DNA from: Ornithinimicrobium sp. CNJ-824
GTDB taxonomy: Bacteria > Actinomycetota > Actinomycetes > Actinomycetales > Dermatophilaceae
Direction of reading: 5' to 3'
DNA: 64,000 nucleotides
NCBI RefSeq assembly: GCF_001942405.1
Contig: NZ_MKKA01000044.1
Span: 1 to 64,000 of the forward strand
Both the position numbers and the translations under genes were made by a program. Position 1 is the stretch's first letter. Every line of letters starts with the position of its first letter. The notes beneath the pieces are model-generated. The model did no database searches, was not told the origin of the DNA, and saw only the letters and a program-made list of their open reading frames with translations. Of the stretch, positions 9,997-18,695 are shown piece after piece.

Positions 9997-11748
9997 TCAC
10001 CCCTGCTGGGTGAGATCGAGCATCTCGACCAGCCCCCCTGCCTCGCTGCGCAGACGGGCCGCCTCCTCGTCCGTCGGCTGGTCCATGGCCGCCAGCTCGG
10101 CCTCGGCGAGGCGGCGGTAGGCCGCCACCTCGCTGCGGGTCCGCTCCTCGTCCCAGCCGAGCAGGGGGGCTGCGATCCCGGCGATCTCCTCGGCCGCGTC
10201 CAGACCACGTCGCGGGATCTCGTAGACCAGCCGGGTGCGCCGGTAGAGCAGGTCGTCGAGGTGCAGCGCACCCTCGTGCGTGCAGGCGTAGGCGATCTCG
10301 GCACGCAGGTAGGTCGGCGCCGCGGCGAGCGGCTGCGCCAAGGACGGGTCCTCGGCGATGAGCTCGAGCAGCTCGTCCATGAGGGAGCCGTAGCGGTGCA
10401 GCAGGTGGTCCGCCAGCTGCTCGGTCCACCCGTGCTCGGCGCGCCACCCGCGCATACGCTGGCGGGCGACCTGCTCGCCGACCGCGCCCAGCAGCGGGAT
10501 CTCGTGCGTGACGGACGGACGGCGCCCTGCCTCGTCCTCACCCAGCGCGAAGTCGACGGCGTCCTTGGCCATCACGCGGTAGGTCGTGAGCTTGCCACCG
10601 CCGATGGTGGTCAACCCGGCGGCCGGGCTGGCCACGGTGTGCTCGCGGCTCACCTTGGCCGAGTCGGTGCCCTCCTTGGTGCCGGGCTGCAGCAGCGGCC
10701 GCAGGCCGGCATACGCTCCCACGACGTCCTCGCGGGTCAGCGTGGTGGTGAGCACCTCGTTGGCGTGCTCGAGGACGTAGTCGATGTCCTGGGACGTCGG
10801 GACGGGGTAACGCGGGTCCAGGTCCCAGGCGGTGTCGGTGGTCCCGAGGATCCAGTAGCGGGACCACGGGATGAAGAAGAGCACGGACTTCTCGGTCTGC
10901 AGGAACAGCCCGGAGTCCCCGTCGATCCGGTCCCGGGGGATGACCAGGTGGATGCCCTTGGAGGCCAGCACCTGCAGCCCGCCCTCGGTGCCGCTCAGCT
11001 GCTCGACGTCCTCGGTCCACACGCCGGTGCAGTTGATGACGTGCCGCGCGCGGACCTCCAGGTCCGTCCCGGTCTCGAGGTCGCGCAACCGGGCGCCCAC
11101 CACCCTGTCTCCCTCCCGGGCCAGGTCGACCACCTGGGTGCGGGAAGTCGCGTGGGCGCCATAGCTGACGGCGGTGCGCACCAGAGTTCCGACCAGCCGT
11201 GCGTCGTCGACGGTGGCGTCCCAGTACTTCACCGCGCCGATGGCGGTCTCGTGGCGCAGCTGGGGGAACTGCTTCTTCAGACCCGCCCGGCTGGTGTGCT
11301 GATGGATCGGCAGCGCCCGGCGTCCCGGCATGGCGTTGGCAAGCACGTCATAGAGCGTCACCCCCGCCCCGTAGTAGGCCCGTTGCCAGACCCGGTGCTC
11401 CAGGGGGATGAGGAAGGCCATCGGCTTGACCAGGTGGGGTGCCAGCCGGGTCAGCAGGAGGCCACGCTCGGTGAGGGCCTCGTGCACGAGCTTGAAGTCG
11501 AGCATCTGCAGGTAACGCAGGCCGCCGTGGACGAGCTTGGTGGACCAGGACGAGGTGCCGGAGGCCCAGTCCTGGGCCTCCACCAGTGCGGTGTCCAGTC
11601 CGCGCGTGACGGCGTCGAGGGCCGCGCCGGCACCGGTGACCCCACCACCGATCACCAGGACGTCCAGCTCACGGCCGGGCTCGGTGCTGGCGCGCAGACG
11701 CTCAAGCGCCTGGTCGCGACCTTCTGGGGTCAGGGGCAGTGGTCTCAC
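9997..11748 (-). CDS. glpD: Aerobic glycerol-3-phosphate dehydrogenase
   Basis: FAD-dependent, membrane-associated oxidation of glycerol 3-phosphate to dihydroxyacetone phosphate, feeding electrons to quinone. The FAD-binding GGGVTGAGAALDA is at 34-46, followed by SGTSSWSTKLVHGGLRYLQ and ATVDDARLVGTLV; the C-terminal DAO_C-like domain begins with AYACTHEGALHLDDLLYRRTR. The GTG at 11748 is chosen because GGAGGG lies about six bases upstream and the protein (583 residues) is then of normal length. First gene of glpD-glpF-glpK. Divergent from the GNAT gene, with about 100 bp shared upstream DNA. Confidence 0.94.
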   Translation of the reverse strand: MRPLPLTPEGRDQALERLRASTEPGRELDVLVIGGGVTGAGAALDAVTRGLDTALVEAQDWASGTSSWSTKLVHGGLRYLQMLDFKLVHEALTERGLLLTRLAPHLVKPMAFLIPLEHRVWQRAYYGAGVTLYDVLANAMPGRRALPIHQHTSRAGLKKQFPQLRHETAIGAVKYWDATVDDARLVGTLVRTAVSYGAHATSRTQVVDLAREGDRVVGARLRDLETGTDLEVRARHVINCTGVWTEDVEQLSGTEGGLQVLASKGIHLVIPRDRIDGDSGLFLQTEKSVLFFIPWSRYWILGTTDTAWDLDPRYPVPTSQDIDYVLEHANEVLTTTLTREDVVGAYAGLRPLLQPGTKEGTDSAKVSREHTVASPAAGLTTIGGGKLTTYRVMAKDAVDFALGEDEAGRRPSVTHEIPLLGAVGEQVARQRMRGWRAEHGWTEQLADHLLHRYGSLMDELLELIAEDPSLAQPLAAAPTYLRAEIAYACTHEGALHLDDLLYRRTRLVYEIPRRGLDAAEEIAGIAAPLLGWDEERTRSEVAAYRRLAEAELAAMDQPTDEEAARLRSEAGGLVEMLDLTQQG

Positions 11749-11850
11749 GGCGGTCCCTCCTGTGCGCTCGGCGGTCCTGCCACTGTATCGCGGGGTCGCC
11801 GCAGCGATACCGGTCCCGCTCCCACAGAGGCCGGGTGGCAGCATGGGCCC

Positions 11851-12690
11851 GTGCTGCGAAGCCGACGTGCTGCCCGGGCCCTGGGACCGTCGGAGGTCGA
11901 CAGGGCGCTGGAGGTGTGCGCCGAGGACCCGGTCATGAACGTCTTCGTCGCCGCCCGCATCATCGAGACCCAGCTGCGGGGCGACCGGGGGCCGCTGTTC
12001 GGTCACGACCTGGAGGGGGAGGGGGCGCTGTGCTGGTGCTCGGCCAACGTCGTGCCGGTCCACGCGGGGCCTCGGTCCCTCGCGGCGTTCGCCGACAAGG
12101 TCGTCCGCCGGCGCCGCTGGGCGAGCTCGGTCTTCGGGCCGGTCGACCAGGTGCTGGATCTGTGGGCGCGTCTCGAGCCGTCCTGGGGCGCACCCCGGGA
12201 GGTGCGCGCGGAACAGCTGGTGATGACGGTGCGACCGGGGGATGTGCTGGGGGTCCCGGCGGACCCGCACGTGCGCCTGGCCCGTCCCGACGAGGTCGAC
12301 CGGGTCGTGCCGGCGTCCGAGGCCATGTTCACCGAGGAGATCGGCTACCCGCCCTACCAGGGCTCGTCGGCGGGCTACCGCCGCTCGGTCCTCGGACTGA
12401 TCGAGAAGGGTCACACCTTCGTGCGCACCGACCACACCGGTGCGGTGATCTTCAAGGCCGACCTGGGGTCCGTGGCGCTCGGTGTGGCTCAGGTGCAGGG
12501 CGTCTGGGTGCATCCTCGGTGGCGTGGGCAGGGCCTGGCGGCGCCTGCGATGGCGGCGGTCGTCCAGCAGACCATGGCACGCGTCGCCCCGGCGATCACC
12601 CTCTACGTCAACGACTTCAACACCGCCGTGGCGACCTACCGACGGGCGGGCTTCGTACGAACTGGCACCTTCGCCACCGTGCTTCTCTGA
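11851..12690 (+). CDS. GNAT acetyltransferase with N-terminal DUF4081-like domain
   Basis: Two-domain protein of 279 residues. The N-terminal half (EVCAEDPVMNVFVAARI onward) resembles DUF4081, found in mycobacterial Rv2867c-type proteins. The C-terminal half is a GNAT fold with the acetyl-CoA pyrophosphate loop VHPRWRGQGLAAPAMAAVV and the tail ITLYVNDFNTAVATYRRAGF. It should transfer an acetyl group from acetyl-CoA; the acceptor is unknown. GTG 11851 gives the full DUF4081 start. No regular operon partner is visible; the next gene begins about 120 bp later behind a G/T-rich stretch. Confidence 0.82.
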   Translation: MLRSRRAARALGPSEVDRALEVCAEDPVMNVFVAARIIETQLRGDRGPLFGHDLEGEGALCWCSANVVPVHAGPRSLAAFADKVVRRRRWASSVFGPVDQVLDLWARLEPSWGAPREVRAEQLVMTVRPGDVLGVPADPHVRLARPDEVDRVVPASEAMFTEEIGYPPYQGSSAGYRRSVLGLIEKGHTFVRTDHTGAVIFKADLGSVALGVAQVQGVWVHPRWRGQGLAAPAMAAVVQQTMARVAPAITLYVNDFNTAVATYRRAGFVRTGTFATVLL

Positions 12691-12791
12691 GACTGGCTCT
12701 TCTCTGAGCGCGGCGCGGCGCGCCGTGGCGGGGTGCTGGCCTGGGGTTTTGTGGTGGGTGTGGATGGGGTGGGGTGGTGTGTCGGTGGCCC

Positions 12792-12807
12792 GTGTCATAG
12801 TAGACAC
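12792..12807 (+). promoter_or_regulatory. Inverted repeat abutting a start codon
   Basis: GTGTC-ATAGTA-GACAC ends one base before the ATG at 12808, behind an unusual G/T-rich stretch (12,733-12,790). A second repeat, GAACCAC-GGGA-GTGGTTC (12,814-12,831), lies inside the first codons. Either could bind a repressor or fold over the start site. No Shine-Dalgarno is evident, so the gene may be leaderless. Confidence 0.35.
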
Positions 12808-13866
12808 ATGTTCGAACCACGGGAGTGGTTCCGACGGATCGAGACGTCCTGGCACGACAAGACCCCGAAGAAGGCCCGGGTGCTCTTCGACGCCCCCGTG
12901 GAGTACTTCCCGGCCGACTGGGTCGCCGCGTCCACCGCCCGCGGCCCGATGGTCGCCAAGCTGCAGCGGTCCCGGGCCCACTACTCCGACGGGCACCACG
13001 AGAGGACCCGCAGGAAGGTCCAGTCGCGCGACAACTGGACGGTCGACACCCCCGACAGGGAGGCCAGCCTGCGGGAACGGTTCGCCGACACCCCGTACTA
13101 CGACGTGGCCGAGCAGGTCGAGGAGACCAGCTACGGCAGCCGTGTCCTGCCGGTGTACGAGTTCAAGGTGGCCCCGCGCTACACCCACCCCGGTGACGGG
13201 CCGGCCCCGCGCGGTCGCGGCTGGGAGAGGTGGGTGTCCGAGGACGGTGAACAGTCCGCGTGGCGCCGTCCGAGGACCAGGATGGAGACGGTCTCCACCG
13301 AGAAGGTCGCCGAGATCAAGTCCTACGTCGTCGGCTCGGACTTCGACCCGTCCGACCCGACGACCAACGCCTACGCCACCGCCGTTCACGAGTGGCAGCA
13401 CCGCTTCGAGTACTCCGTCCCCGGCATCACCCTCATGGAGAGGGAGTTCCTGGAGCGGCGGGCCGGCGACGAGAGACTGGAGCCGATCTACAAGGGCCGC
13501 AAGGAGATGGGCTACCGGGACGACTTCGTCGAGCACTACATGGGCAAGGTCTACACCGGCAACGCCTACGAGGTGATGTCGATGGGCGCCGAGTCCCTGT
13601 TCAGCGGGCACAACGGCGGCCTGGTCGGTGCCCACAGCGGCGGGAAGATGCACTCCGACGACGACATGAGGGCCTTCGTGCTCGGCGTCTACGGCTCGGC
13701 CGGCCGCACCGACGTCGACCCGGACGAGGTGGTGGACACGCTCACCCCGGAGCAGCAGGAGAGGTACTTCCGCACGCGCGACCTGCTGCAGTCCTACCGC
13801 GACGAGGACGAGGCCCGGCTGCGCGAGGCCCAGGAACGCCGTGCCGCCACACCGGTTGACGCATGA
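12808..13866 (+). CDS. Putative zinc metallopeptidase (HEXXH), phage-associated type
   Basis: A 352-residue protein not recognised as a named family. It has a zinc-peptidase motif HEWQH at 194-198 (ATAVHEWQHRFE); a Glu in NAYEVMSMGAE (E255 or E262) could be the third ligand, as in gluzincins. Similar HEXXH modules occur in phage head-associated and MuF-type proteins, which fits the phage-like dCMP deaminase and phosphoesterase that follow. The N-terminal 150 residues are charged and unassigned; there is no signal peptide or membrane segment. Its stop overlaps the deaminase start (ATGA), so the two are translationally coupled. Substrate unknown. Confidence 0.55.
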   Translation: MFEPREWFRRIETSWHDKTPKKARVLFDAPVEYFPADWVAASTARGPMVAKLQRSRAHYSDGHHERTRRKVQSRDNWTVDTPDREASLRERFADTPYYDVAEQVEETSYGSRVLPVYEFKVAPRYTHPGDGPAPRGRGWERWVSEDGEQSAWRRPRTRMETVSTEKVAEIKSYVVGSDFDPSDPTTNAYATAVHEWQHRFEYSVPGITLMEREFLERRAGDERLEPIYKGRKEMGYRDDFVEHYMGKVYTGNAYEVMSMGAESLFSGHNGGLVGAHSGGKMHSDDDMRAFVLGVYGSAGRTDVDPDEVVDTLTPEQQERYFRTRDLLQSYRDEDEARLREAQERRAATPVDA

Positions 13867-14546
13867 CCGCGCAGACACCCACCTCGACCCGTCCGTCCCG
13901 GTTCGCCGACGTCCGCAGGTCCGTCCTGGAGGCGATCGAACGGCAGCCGGAGATCGCCCCCTTCCTCGGTCGGGTGCTGCACCTGACCCGGGAGCAGGTG
14001 GACGAGCTCCTGGCCGACGAGTCCTGGGACTACCGGACCGCGTGGGTCGCCGCGCGGGTCGCCTCGGACTTCGTCCAGACCGGCCCGTCGTCCTACGTGC
14101 CGCGGGTGGACCGGCGACCCGGCTGGGACGAGTACTTCATGGGGATCGCCGAGGCGGTCGCCACCCGTGCCGACTGCACCCGCCGCAAGGTGGGTGCAGT
14201 CCTCGTCGACGAGCAGCACCGTATCGTCGGCACCGGCTACAACGGCGCCCCCTCGGGCGTGACCGGCTGCCTGGACGGCGGCTGCCCGCGCGGGAAGCTG
14301 ACCACGCAGGAGCTGGCCCCGATGACGGACTACGACGCCGGCCCGGGTCGGTGCGTGGCGCTGCACGCCGAGGTGAACGCGGTCCTCTACGCGGTCCGCG
14401 CCGCCCGGGGGACCACCTGCTACGTCAACCACGAGCCGTGCGGGCCGTGCCTGCGCACCCTGGCCGGTGCCGGTGTCGCCCGGGTGGTCTGGCCGACGGG
14501 GGAGTGCGAACCGGTCGCCGAGCACACCCGCCGGACCGGTTCCTGA
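13863..14546 (+). CDS. Deoxycytidylate (dCMP) deaminase-like protein
   Basis: Zinc deaminase expected to convert dCMP to dUMP. The core reads WDEYFMGIAEAVATRADCTRRKVGAV, then GTGYNGAPSG and a cysteine pair in CLDGGCPRG. Catalytic residues are H168-A-E170 (LHAEVNAV) and C193/C196 (EPCGPC). About 85 N-terminal residues precede the deaminase domain and are not part of the usual enzyme (total 227). Phages commonly carry such genes to supply dUMP for thymidylate synthesis. Coupled to the metallopeptidase by an ATGA overlap; the next gene starts 19 bp later. Confidence 0.82.
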   Translation: MTAQTPTSTRPSRFADVRRSVLEAIERQPEIAPFLGRVLHLTREQVDELLADESWDYRTAWVAARVASDFVQTGPSSYVPRVDRRPGWDEYFMGIAEAVATRADCTRRKVGAVLVDEQHRIVGTGYNGAPSGVTGCLDGGCPRGKLTTQELAPMTDYDAGPGRCVALHAEVNAVLYAVRAARGTTCYVNHEPCGPCLRTLAGAGVARVVWPTGECEPVAEHTRRTGS

Positions 14547-14565
14547 GCCGCCACACCCCCGGGCC

Positions 14566-14825
14566 ATGAGCGCACCGACCCTGACCCCGGCCGTCACCGA
14601 CGAGGACGCCGCCGGCCTGCTCCGCACGATGGACGCCGAGTTCGTCGAGCTGACCGGCCGCAGCGCCTACCTGTACCCGCACGCCGTCTCCGGGACCGAC
14701 CCGTGGCGGTACGTCTTCACCGATGCACCGCCCCCGGCCCGGAGCGCGCCGTGGAGCACATGACCGAGCTGCTGGAGGCCGCCCGGTCCATGGACTTCTC
14801 CACGCTGTCGTGGTGCTGGTCGTGA
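14566..14825 (+). CDS. Small hypothetical protein, frameshifted
   Basis: Unrecognised protein of about 86 residues. From ATG 14566 the frame gives SAPTLTPAVTDEDAAGLLRTMDAEFVELTG and stops early at 14761-14763. Restoring one C in the CCCCC run near 14,731-14,735 gives PGPERAVEHMTELLEAARSMDFSTLSWCWS to 14825. That stop overlaps the GTG of the phosphoesterase, as expected for an intact operon gene. No domain seen; the setting between a dCMP deaminase and a phosphoesterase suggests a phage accessory protein. Confidence 0.45.
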
Positions 14826-15456
14826 CCCGCACCGCGATCATCGGCGACGTCGGCGGACACCTGGCCGAGCTGGAGGCCGCCCTGACCGACCTGGGCGCCG
14901 ACCCGGCCACCGGGACGCTGCCGGAGGACCTGGAGGTCGTGCAGCTGGGTGACCTGGTGCATCGTGGCCCGGACAGCCCGGGCGTGCTCGCCTTGGTCGC
15001 CCGCTTCCTGGACGCCAGCCCCGGCCGGTGGCACCAGCTGACCGGCAACCACGAGGCCCAGTACCTGCGCCCCGGTGGTCCCGCGTTCGACTGGCCGGCG
15101 CAGGACCGTCTCGACGACGAGCACGCCGACCTGCTCCGCTCCTGGTGGGAGCAGGACCTGGTCAGGGTCGCCCACCACGTCCCCACCCCCGGCCCCGGGA
15201 CCCTCGTCACGCACGCAGGCGTCACCCCCGGCTTCGCATCATGGTCCACCAGGGCGTCGCCACGGCCGGCGTGTCGTGCGCCGACATGGCCGACACCCTG
15301 AACGACCTGCCGCGCGCACACCCCCAGGACGCCCTGTGGAGCCCCGGCGTGATGCTCACCGGGCACCCCTCGCCGGTCGCCGGTCCGCTGTGGGCCGCCG
15401 CGTCCGAGGAGCTCTACCCGGCCTGGTTCTGGTCCCAGGGCGCCGGTCCGATGCCG
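14822..15456 (+). pseudogene. Calcineurin-like metallophosphoesterase, frameshifted and 3'-truncated
   Basis: Phage-type metallophosphoesterase. Metal-binding motifs in order: IIGDVGGH (DxxGH; usually GDxHG), LGDLVHRGPDS (GDxxxRGP), LTGNHEAQ (GNHE) and LVTHAGVTPGF (HAG). The frame breaks near 15,243 where one G is missing; GVATAGVSCADMADTLNDLPRAHP then continues. After PAWFWSQGAGPMP the sequence runs into the kinase 3' fragment at 15,451, so the final metal-binding GH.H motif is missing. Start GTG 14822 overlaps the preceding stop. An active enzyme is unlikely. Confidence 0.65.
15451..15456 (+). repeat. Right copy of 6-bp junction repeat ATGCCG
   Basis: Identical to 7,275-7,280, in the same reading phase of the kinase gene (third base of a codon, then gcc, then g). 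To its left is the phosphoesterase, to its right the kinase 3' fragment. Confidence 0.7.
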
Positions 15457-16259
15457 TGGCCGTCGCCTCCGCCGTCGAGCCCGTCCCGCGCGACGTGGTC
15501 GTCCTCGGGGGTGACGGGTCGGTCCACCGGCTGCTGCAGGAGCTGCACGACCAGCGGCTGCTGCCGGCCACGGTCGGGCTGGTCCCCGCCGGCACCGGCA
15601 ACGACCTGGCCCGCTCGGCCGGGATCCCGCTGGAACCGCAGGACGCCGCCCCGGTCGCGGCGACGGGTCGTCCCGCGCCGCGCGGGCTGCTCCTCGACGA
15701 CACCGGCGGCGTCGTCGTCAACGCCGTCCATGCCGGCGTCGGCGCCGAGGCGACCGCCTCCGCCGGCGAGGTCAAGGGGGTGCTGGGCAAGGCGGCCTAC
15801 GCCGTCGGCGCCCTCCGGGCCGGGCTCACCACTCGCGGCTGGCACCTGCGCGTCGTCGTCGTCGACGGACGGACCGTGGCCGACGGCTCCGAGCCGGTCC
15901 TCATGGTGACCCTCGCCCTGGGCTCCTCGGTCGGCGGCGGGACCCGCGTGGCCCCGACCGCCCGTCCCGACGACGGCCTCGCGGAGGTCGTCCTCGCCCG
16001 GGGCACCTCCGCCATCGCGCGCACGAGCTTCGCCCGCGACCTGCGCAAGGGACGGCATACCCGACGTCGCGACGTGACCGTGACCCGCGGCCAGGAGGTG
16101 CTCGTCGAGGCGGTGGGGCCGCAGGACGCGTTCCACGTCAGCGTCGACGGCGACGTCCCGCCCGGCCGGATCCGTCGACGGACCTGGCGGGTGGAGCCGG
16201 ACGCGTGGCGGCTGCGGGTGCCCACGGCCCCGCCGGCCACGGTGCCGCCGTCCCCATGA
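15451..16259 (+). pseudogene. Diacylglycerol kinase-family gene, 3' fragment
   Basis: Main part of a YegS/DAGK lipid kinase, which phosphorylates diacylglycerol or a related lipid with ATP. It has the nucleotide-binding VVVLGGDGSVHRLL (GGDGS in place of GGDGT), GLVPAGTGNDLARS, and the two-domain C-terminus with VNAVHAGVGAEAT and FHVSVDGDVPPG. The missing 65 N-terminal codons are at 7,085-7,280. Joined, the two parts give about 332 residues with no frame correction. Its stop overlaps the start of the next gene (ATGA), so the pair was an operon. No good start is visible for the fragment alone. Confidence 0.8.
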
Positions 16260-17500
16260 CCGACGATGGACCCATGACGCAGAGCGCACGCGACCTGGAC
16301 ATCACCCTCTACGGCGCGACCGGCTTCGTGGGCCGGCTCGTCGCCGAGCACCTGGCCGCAACCGCCCCCGAGGGCGTGCGCGTGGGCCTGGCCGGCCGCT
16401 CCCTCGACCGGCTGGCCCAGGTCCGGGCGACCCTCGGTGCGCGGGCCGCCGACTGGCCCCTCGTCCGGGCCGACGCGACCGACGAGGCGAGCCTGCGCGC
16501 GATGGCCGCCCGCTCCGCGGTCGTGGTGAGCACGGTGGGGCCCTACCAGCGCTACGGCATACCCCTGGTCGTGGCCTGCGCCGAGGAGGGCACCGACTAC
16601 GCCGACCTCACCGGGGAGGTGCTCTTCGTCCGCGAGGCGATCGAGCGGGCGCACGAGACCGCCCGCGGCACGGGCGCGCGCATCGTCGTCTCCTGCGGGT
16701 TCGACTCCGTCCCCTCCGACCTGGGCGTCCACCTGCTGCACCGCGCGGCGCAGGCCGACGGCGCGGGCGGGCTGACCGACACGACGCTGTGGGTGCGGCG
16801 GCTGCGCGGCGGGATCAGCGGCGGCACGATCGACTCCCTGCGCGCGCAGCTGGAGCGGATGCGGCAGGACCCGTCCCTGCGACGCGTCGTCCTGGACCCC
16901 GAGGCGCTCAGCGGCGGGGCGACCGGCGCGCCCGGCCAGCGCGACCCCTGGCGGCCGTTCGTGGAGGAGGGCAGCGGCCGGTGGGCGGCACCGTTCTTCA
17001 TGGGTCCGTACAACACCCGCGTCGTCCGGCGCTCGCACGCGCTGACCGGGGGTGGCTACGGCCGGCGGTTCCGCTACCGCGAGCTGGTCCCCACCGGGCG
17101 TGGCGCGAAGGGCGCGCTGCGTGCGCAGGCTCTGGTCGGCGGGCTCGGTGCGCTCATGGGCTCGCTGGCGCTGCCGGTCGTCGGTCGGGTGGTCGACCGG
17201 CTGCTCCCCGCGCCGGGGGAGGGGCCGGACAGGGCGAGGCGGGAGGCGGGCTCGTTCCGCACCGAGACCGTCACCACCACCGAGGACGGGACCCGGTATG
17301 CCGCCACCGTCGCCGCCCAGGGCGACCCCGGCTACGCCGCCACGTCGGTGATGCTCGGGCAGGCGGCGCTGACGCTGCTCGCCACCCGCGGCTCGGGACC
17401 CGGCGGGGTGCTCACCCCCGCCGTCGCGCTCGGCGACGCGCTGGTCGAGGCCCTGCGGGGGCAGGGGTTCACCCTGGACGTACGCCGCCTCGACGCCTGA
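16256..17500 (+). CDS. Saccharopine dehydrogenase-like / trans-acting enoyl reductase-family protein
   Basis: Rossmann-fold oxidoreductase of about 410 residues. LDITLYGATGFVGRLVAEHLA is the dinucleotide-binding start, followed by VSTVGPYQRYGIPLVVACAEEGTDYADLTGE and CGFDSVPSDLGVHLL, hallmark blocks of the family that includes mycobacterial trans-acting enoyl reductase Rv2449c/Rv2953. A role in lipid or membrane chemistry is plausible next to a diacylglycerol kinase, but the reaction is not known. Start is ATG 16256 (ATGA overlap) or ATG 16274. An ATA codon occurs inside the GGCATACC motif copy at 16,558. Confidence 0.75.
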   Translation: MTDDGPMTQSARDLDITLYGATGFVGRLVAEHLAATAPEGVRVGLAGRSLDRLAQVRATLGARAADWPLVRADATDEASLRAMAARSAVVVSTVGPYQRYGIPLVVACAEEGTDYADLTGEVLFVREAIERAHETARGTGARIVVSCGFDSVPSDLGVHLLHRAAQADGAGGLTDTTLWVRRLRGGISGGTIDSLRAQLERMRQDPSLRRVVLDPEALSGGATGAPGQRDPWRPFVEEGSGRWAAPFFMGPYNTRVVRRSHALTGGGYGRRFRYRELVPTGRGAKGALRAQALVGGLGALMGSLALPVVGRVVDRLLPAPGEGPDRARREAGSFRTETVTTTEDGTRYAATVAAQGDPGYAATSVMLGQAALTLLATRGSGPGGVLTPAVALGDALVEALRGQGFTLDVRRLDA

Positions 17501-18686
17501 TCCGCAGGACCGCCTCGACGAGGTGGGCCAGCCCGCCGAGCGCGAAGACGGCGGCGAGGACCCACCGCCACCAGTGGCCGTCCCCGGCGAGCACGCTCAC
17601 CGCCAGCAGGGCCGCGACGAGCAGCTCGAGGATCCCGAGGCCGACCGCTGCCCCGGGGTGGCGCCACAGCAGCCGCTCGAGCGCCGCCCACGGCGTGCGG
17701 CCGGTCGGTTCCTCGTCGTCCAGCCCCGCCATCGCCTCGGCGACGAACTGCGTGCCCGTCGCCGCGGGCCGCAGGACCGTGCCGCCCTCCGGCTGGGGGT
17801 CGCCCGGGCGGCTCTCCACCAGCTCGGCCGCCACCGGAGGCAGGCCGAAGGCCGCGGAGACCTCGCGCAGGAAGTCCGTGCCGACGCGGTGCGCGCCGCG
17901 CCAGCCCAGCAGGACCCGGTGCTGCTCGTCGGTCATGCCCTCGGGCCGCTCCGGAGCCTCGGCCGGATCCGCCGGGTCGGCCAGCCAGGCCGCGAGGTCC
18001 ACCGCCGCGGCGTCGGCGCCGTCCGGCGGGGCGGGGACCAGGCGCGGCTGGTGGTCGGCGGCCACGCGCAGGTCGGACTCCTTGGCCGAGGCCGCCCAGA
18101 GGAAGACGCGTCGCTCGCCGCGCCGGTCGAGGACGGCGAACGGGTAGCCGCCGGTGAACCGGCGCGGCGGCCCGGCCAGGACGCGCTCGGGCCCGAACCC
18201 GGTCGCCACCACCACCCAGCCGTCCACCCGGTGGGCCGTCAGCGGCATCCCGAGGTCGCGGGCGAAGGCGGCCGCGAGGACGGTGTCGTCGCCGCGGTAG
18301 GCGTAGACCACCCGGCTGTCCTCCTCCGGCCGGCGTGCGGCCTCGACGATCTCCGGGACCGGCAGCCACGGCGGCCCGACGAGCTCCTCCGGGCCCACGG
18401 CCGCGCACGTCCGCAGCTCCGCCAGCAGCTCCTCGACGAACTCCTCGACCGGCGGACCGGGCACCGGCGCGCCCGCCTCGTCCAGGAGGGCCACCCGCCC
18501 CTCGGGCGAGACCGCCAGCCGCAGCAGGACCAGGTCCCGGGTGGCCAGGGCGGCACCGGGCAGGTAGGCGGCCACGGCACGGCGGGCCGCCAGCGCCGTC
18601 AGCAGCTCCTCGTCGTCGAGGAACTTCCACGACGCGTGCGACCGGTCGCGCATGACCTCCAGCGTCAGCTCCAGCCAGTCGGTCAT
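17469..18686 (-). CDS. Hypothetical protein with C-terminal membrane hairpin
   Basis: Unrecognised 405-residue protein. The first 330 residues are soluble, rich in Ala, Glu and Asp, with blocks such as VVYAYRGDDTVLAAAFARDLG and RFTGGYPFAVLDRRGERRVFLWA. Two hydrophobic stretches near the C-terminus (AVGLGILELLVAALLAVSVLAG and WWRWVLAAVFALGGLAHLV) form a likely membrane hairpin, ending in a basic tail. Its 3' end overlaps the convergent saccharopine-dehydrogenase-like gene by about 30 bp. It lies nine bases after the ERCC4 gene stop on the same strand, but not obviously coupled to it. Confidence 0.6.
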   Translation of the reverse strand: MTDWLELTLEVMRDRSHASWKFLDDEELLTALAARRAVAAYLPGAALATRDLVLLRLAVSPEGRVALLDEAGAPVPGPPVEEFVEELLAELRTCAAVGPEELVGPPWLPVPEIVEAARRPEEDSRVVYAYRGDDTVLAAAFARDLGMPLTAHRVDGWVVVATGFGPERVLAGPPRRFTGGYPFAVLDRRGERRVFLWAASAKESDLRVAADHQPRLVPAPPDGADAAAVDLAAWLADPADPAEAPERPEGMTDEQHRVLLGWRGAHRVGTDFLREVSAAFGLPPVAAELVESRPGDPQPEGGTVLRPAATGTQFVAEAMAGLDDEEPTGRTPWAALERLLWRHPGAAVGLGILELLVAALLAVSVLAGDGHWWRWVLAAVFALGGLAHLVEAVLRIRRRGGVRPG

Positions 18687-18695
18687 CCGCGCAGG

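Larger units (their letters stand above)
7281..15456. mobile_element. 8.18-kb segment inserted in the kinase gene
   Basis: Inferred insertion. It holds a lipoprotein gene cut at its left edge, glpK-glpF-glpD, a GNAT gene, an HEXXH peptidase, a dCMP deaminase, a small gene and a phosphoesterase cut at its right edge. Flanks carry ATGCCG direct repeats, which could be a 6-bp target duplication or microhomology. I see no transposase, integrase or terminal inverted repeats, and both edges cut through genes. That favours an illegitimately joined chromosomal/prophage piece, or an assembly join, over a classical transposon. Confidence 0.55.

Noticed and set aside
7281-15456. Composite transposon or integron ends
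   Set aside because: Terminal 30 bp show no inverted repeats, and no transposase, integrase or attachment-site symmetry is seen; edges cut genes. An excised circle joining the ends would not repair the lipoprotein or phosphoesterase either.
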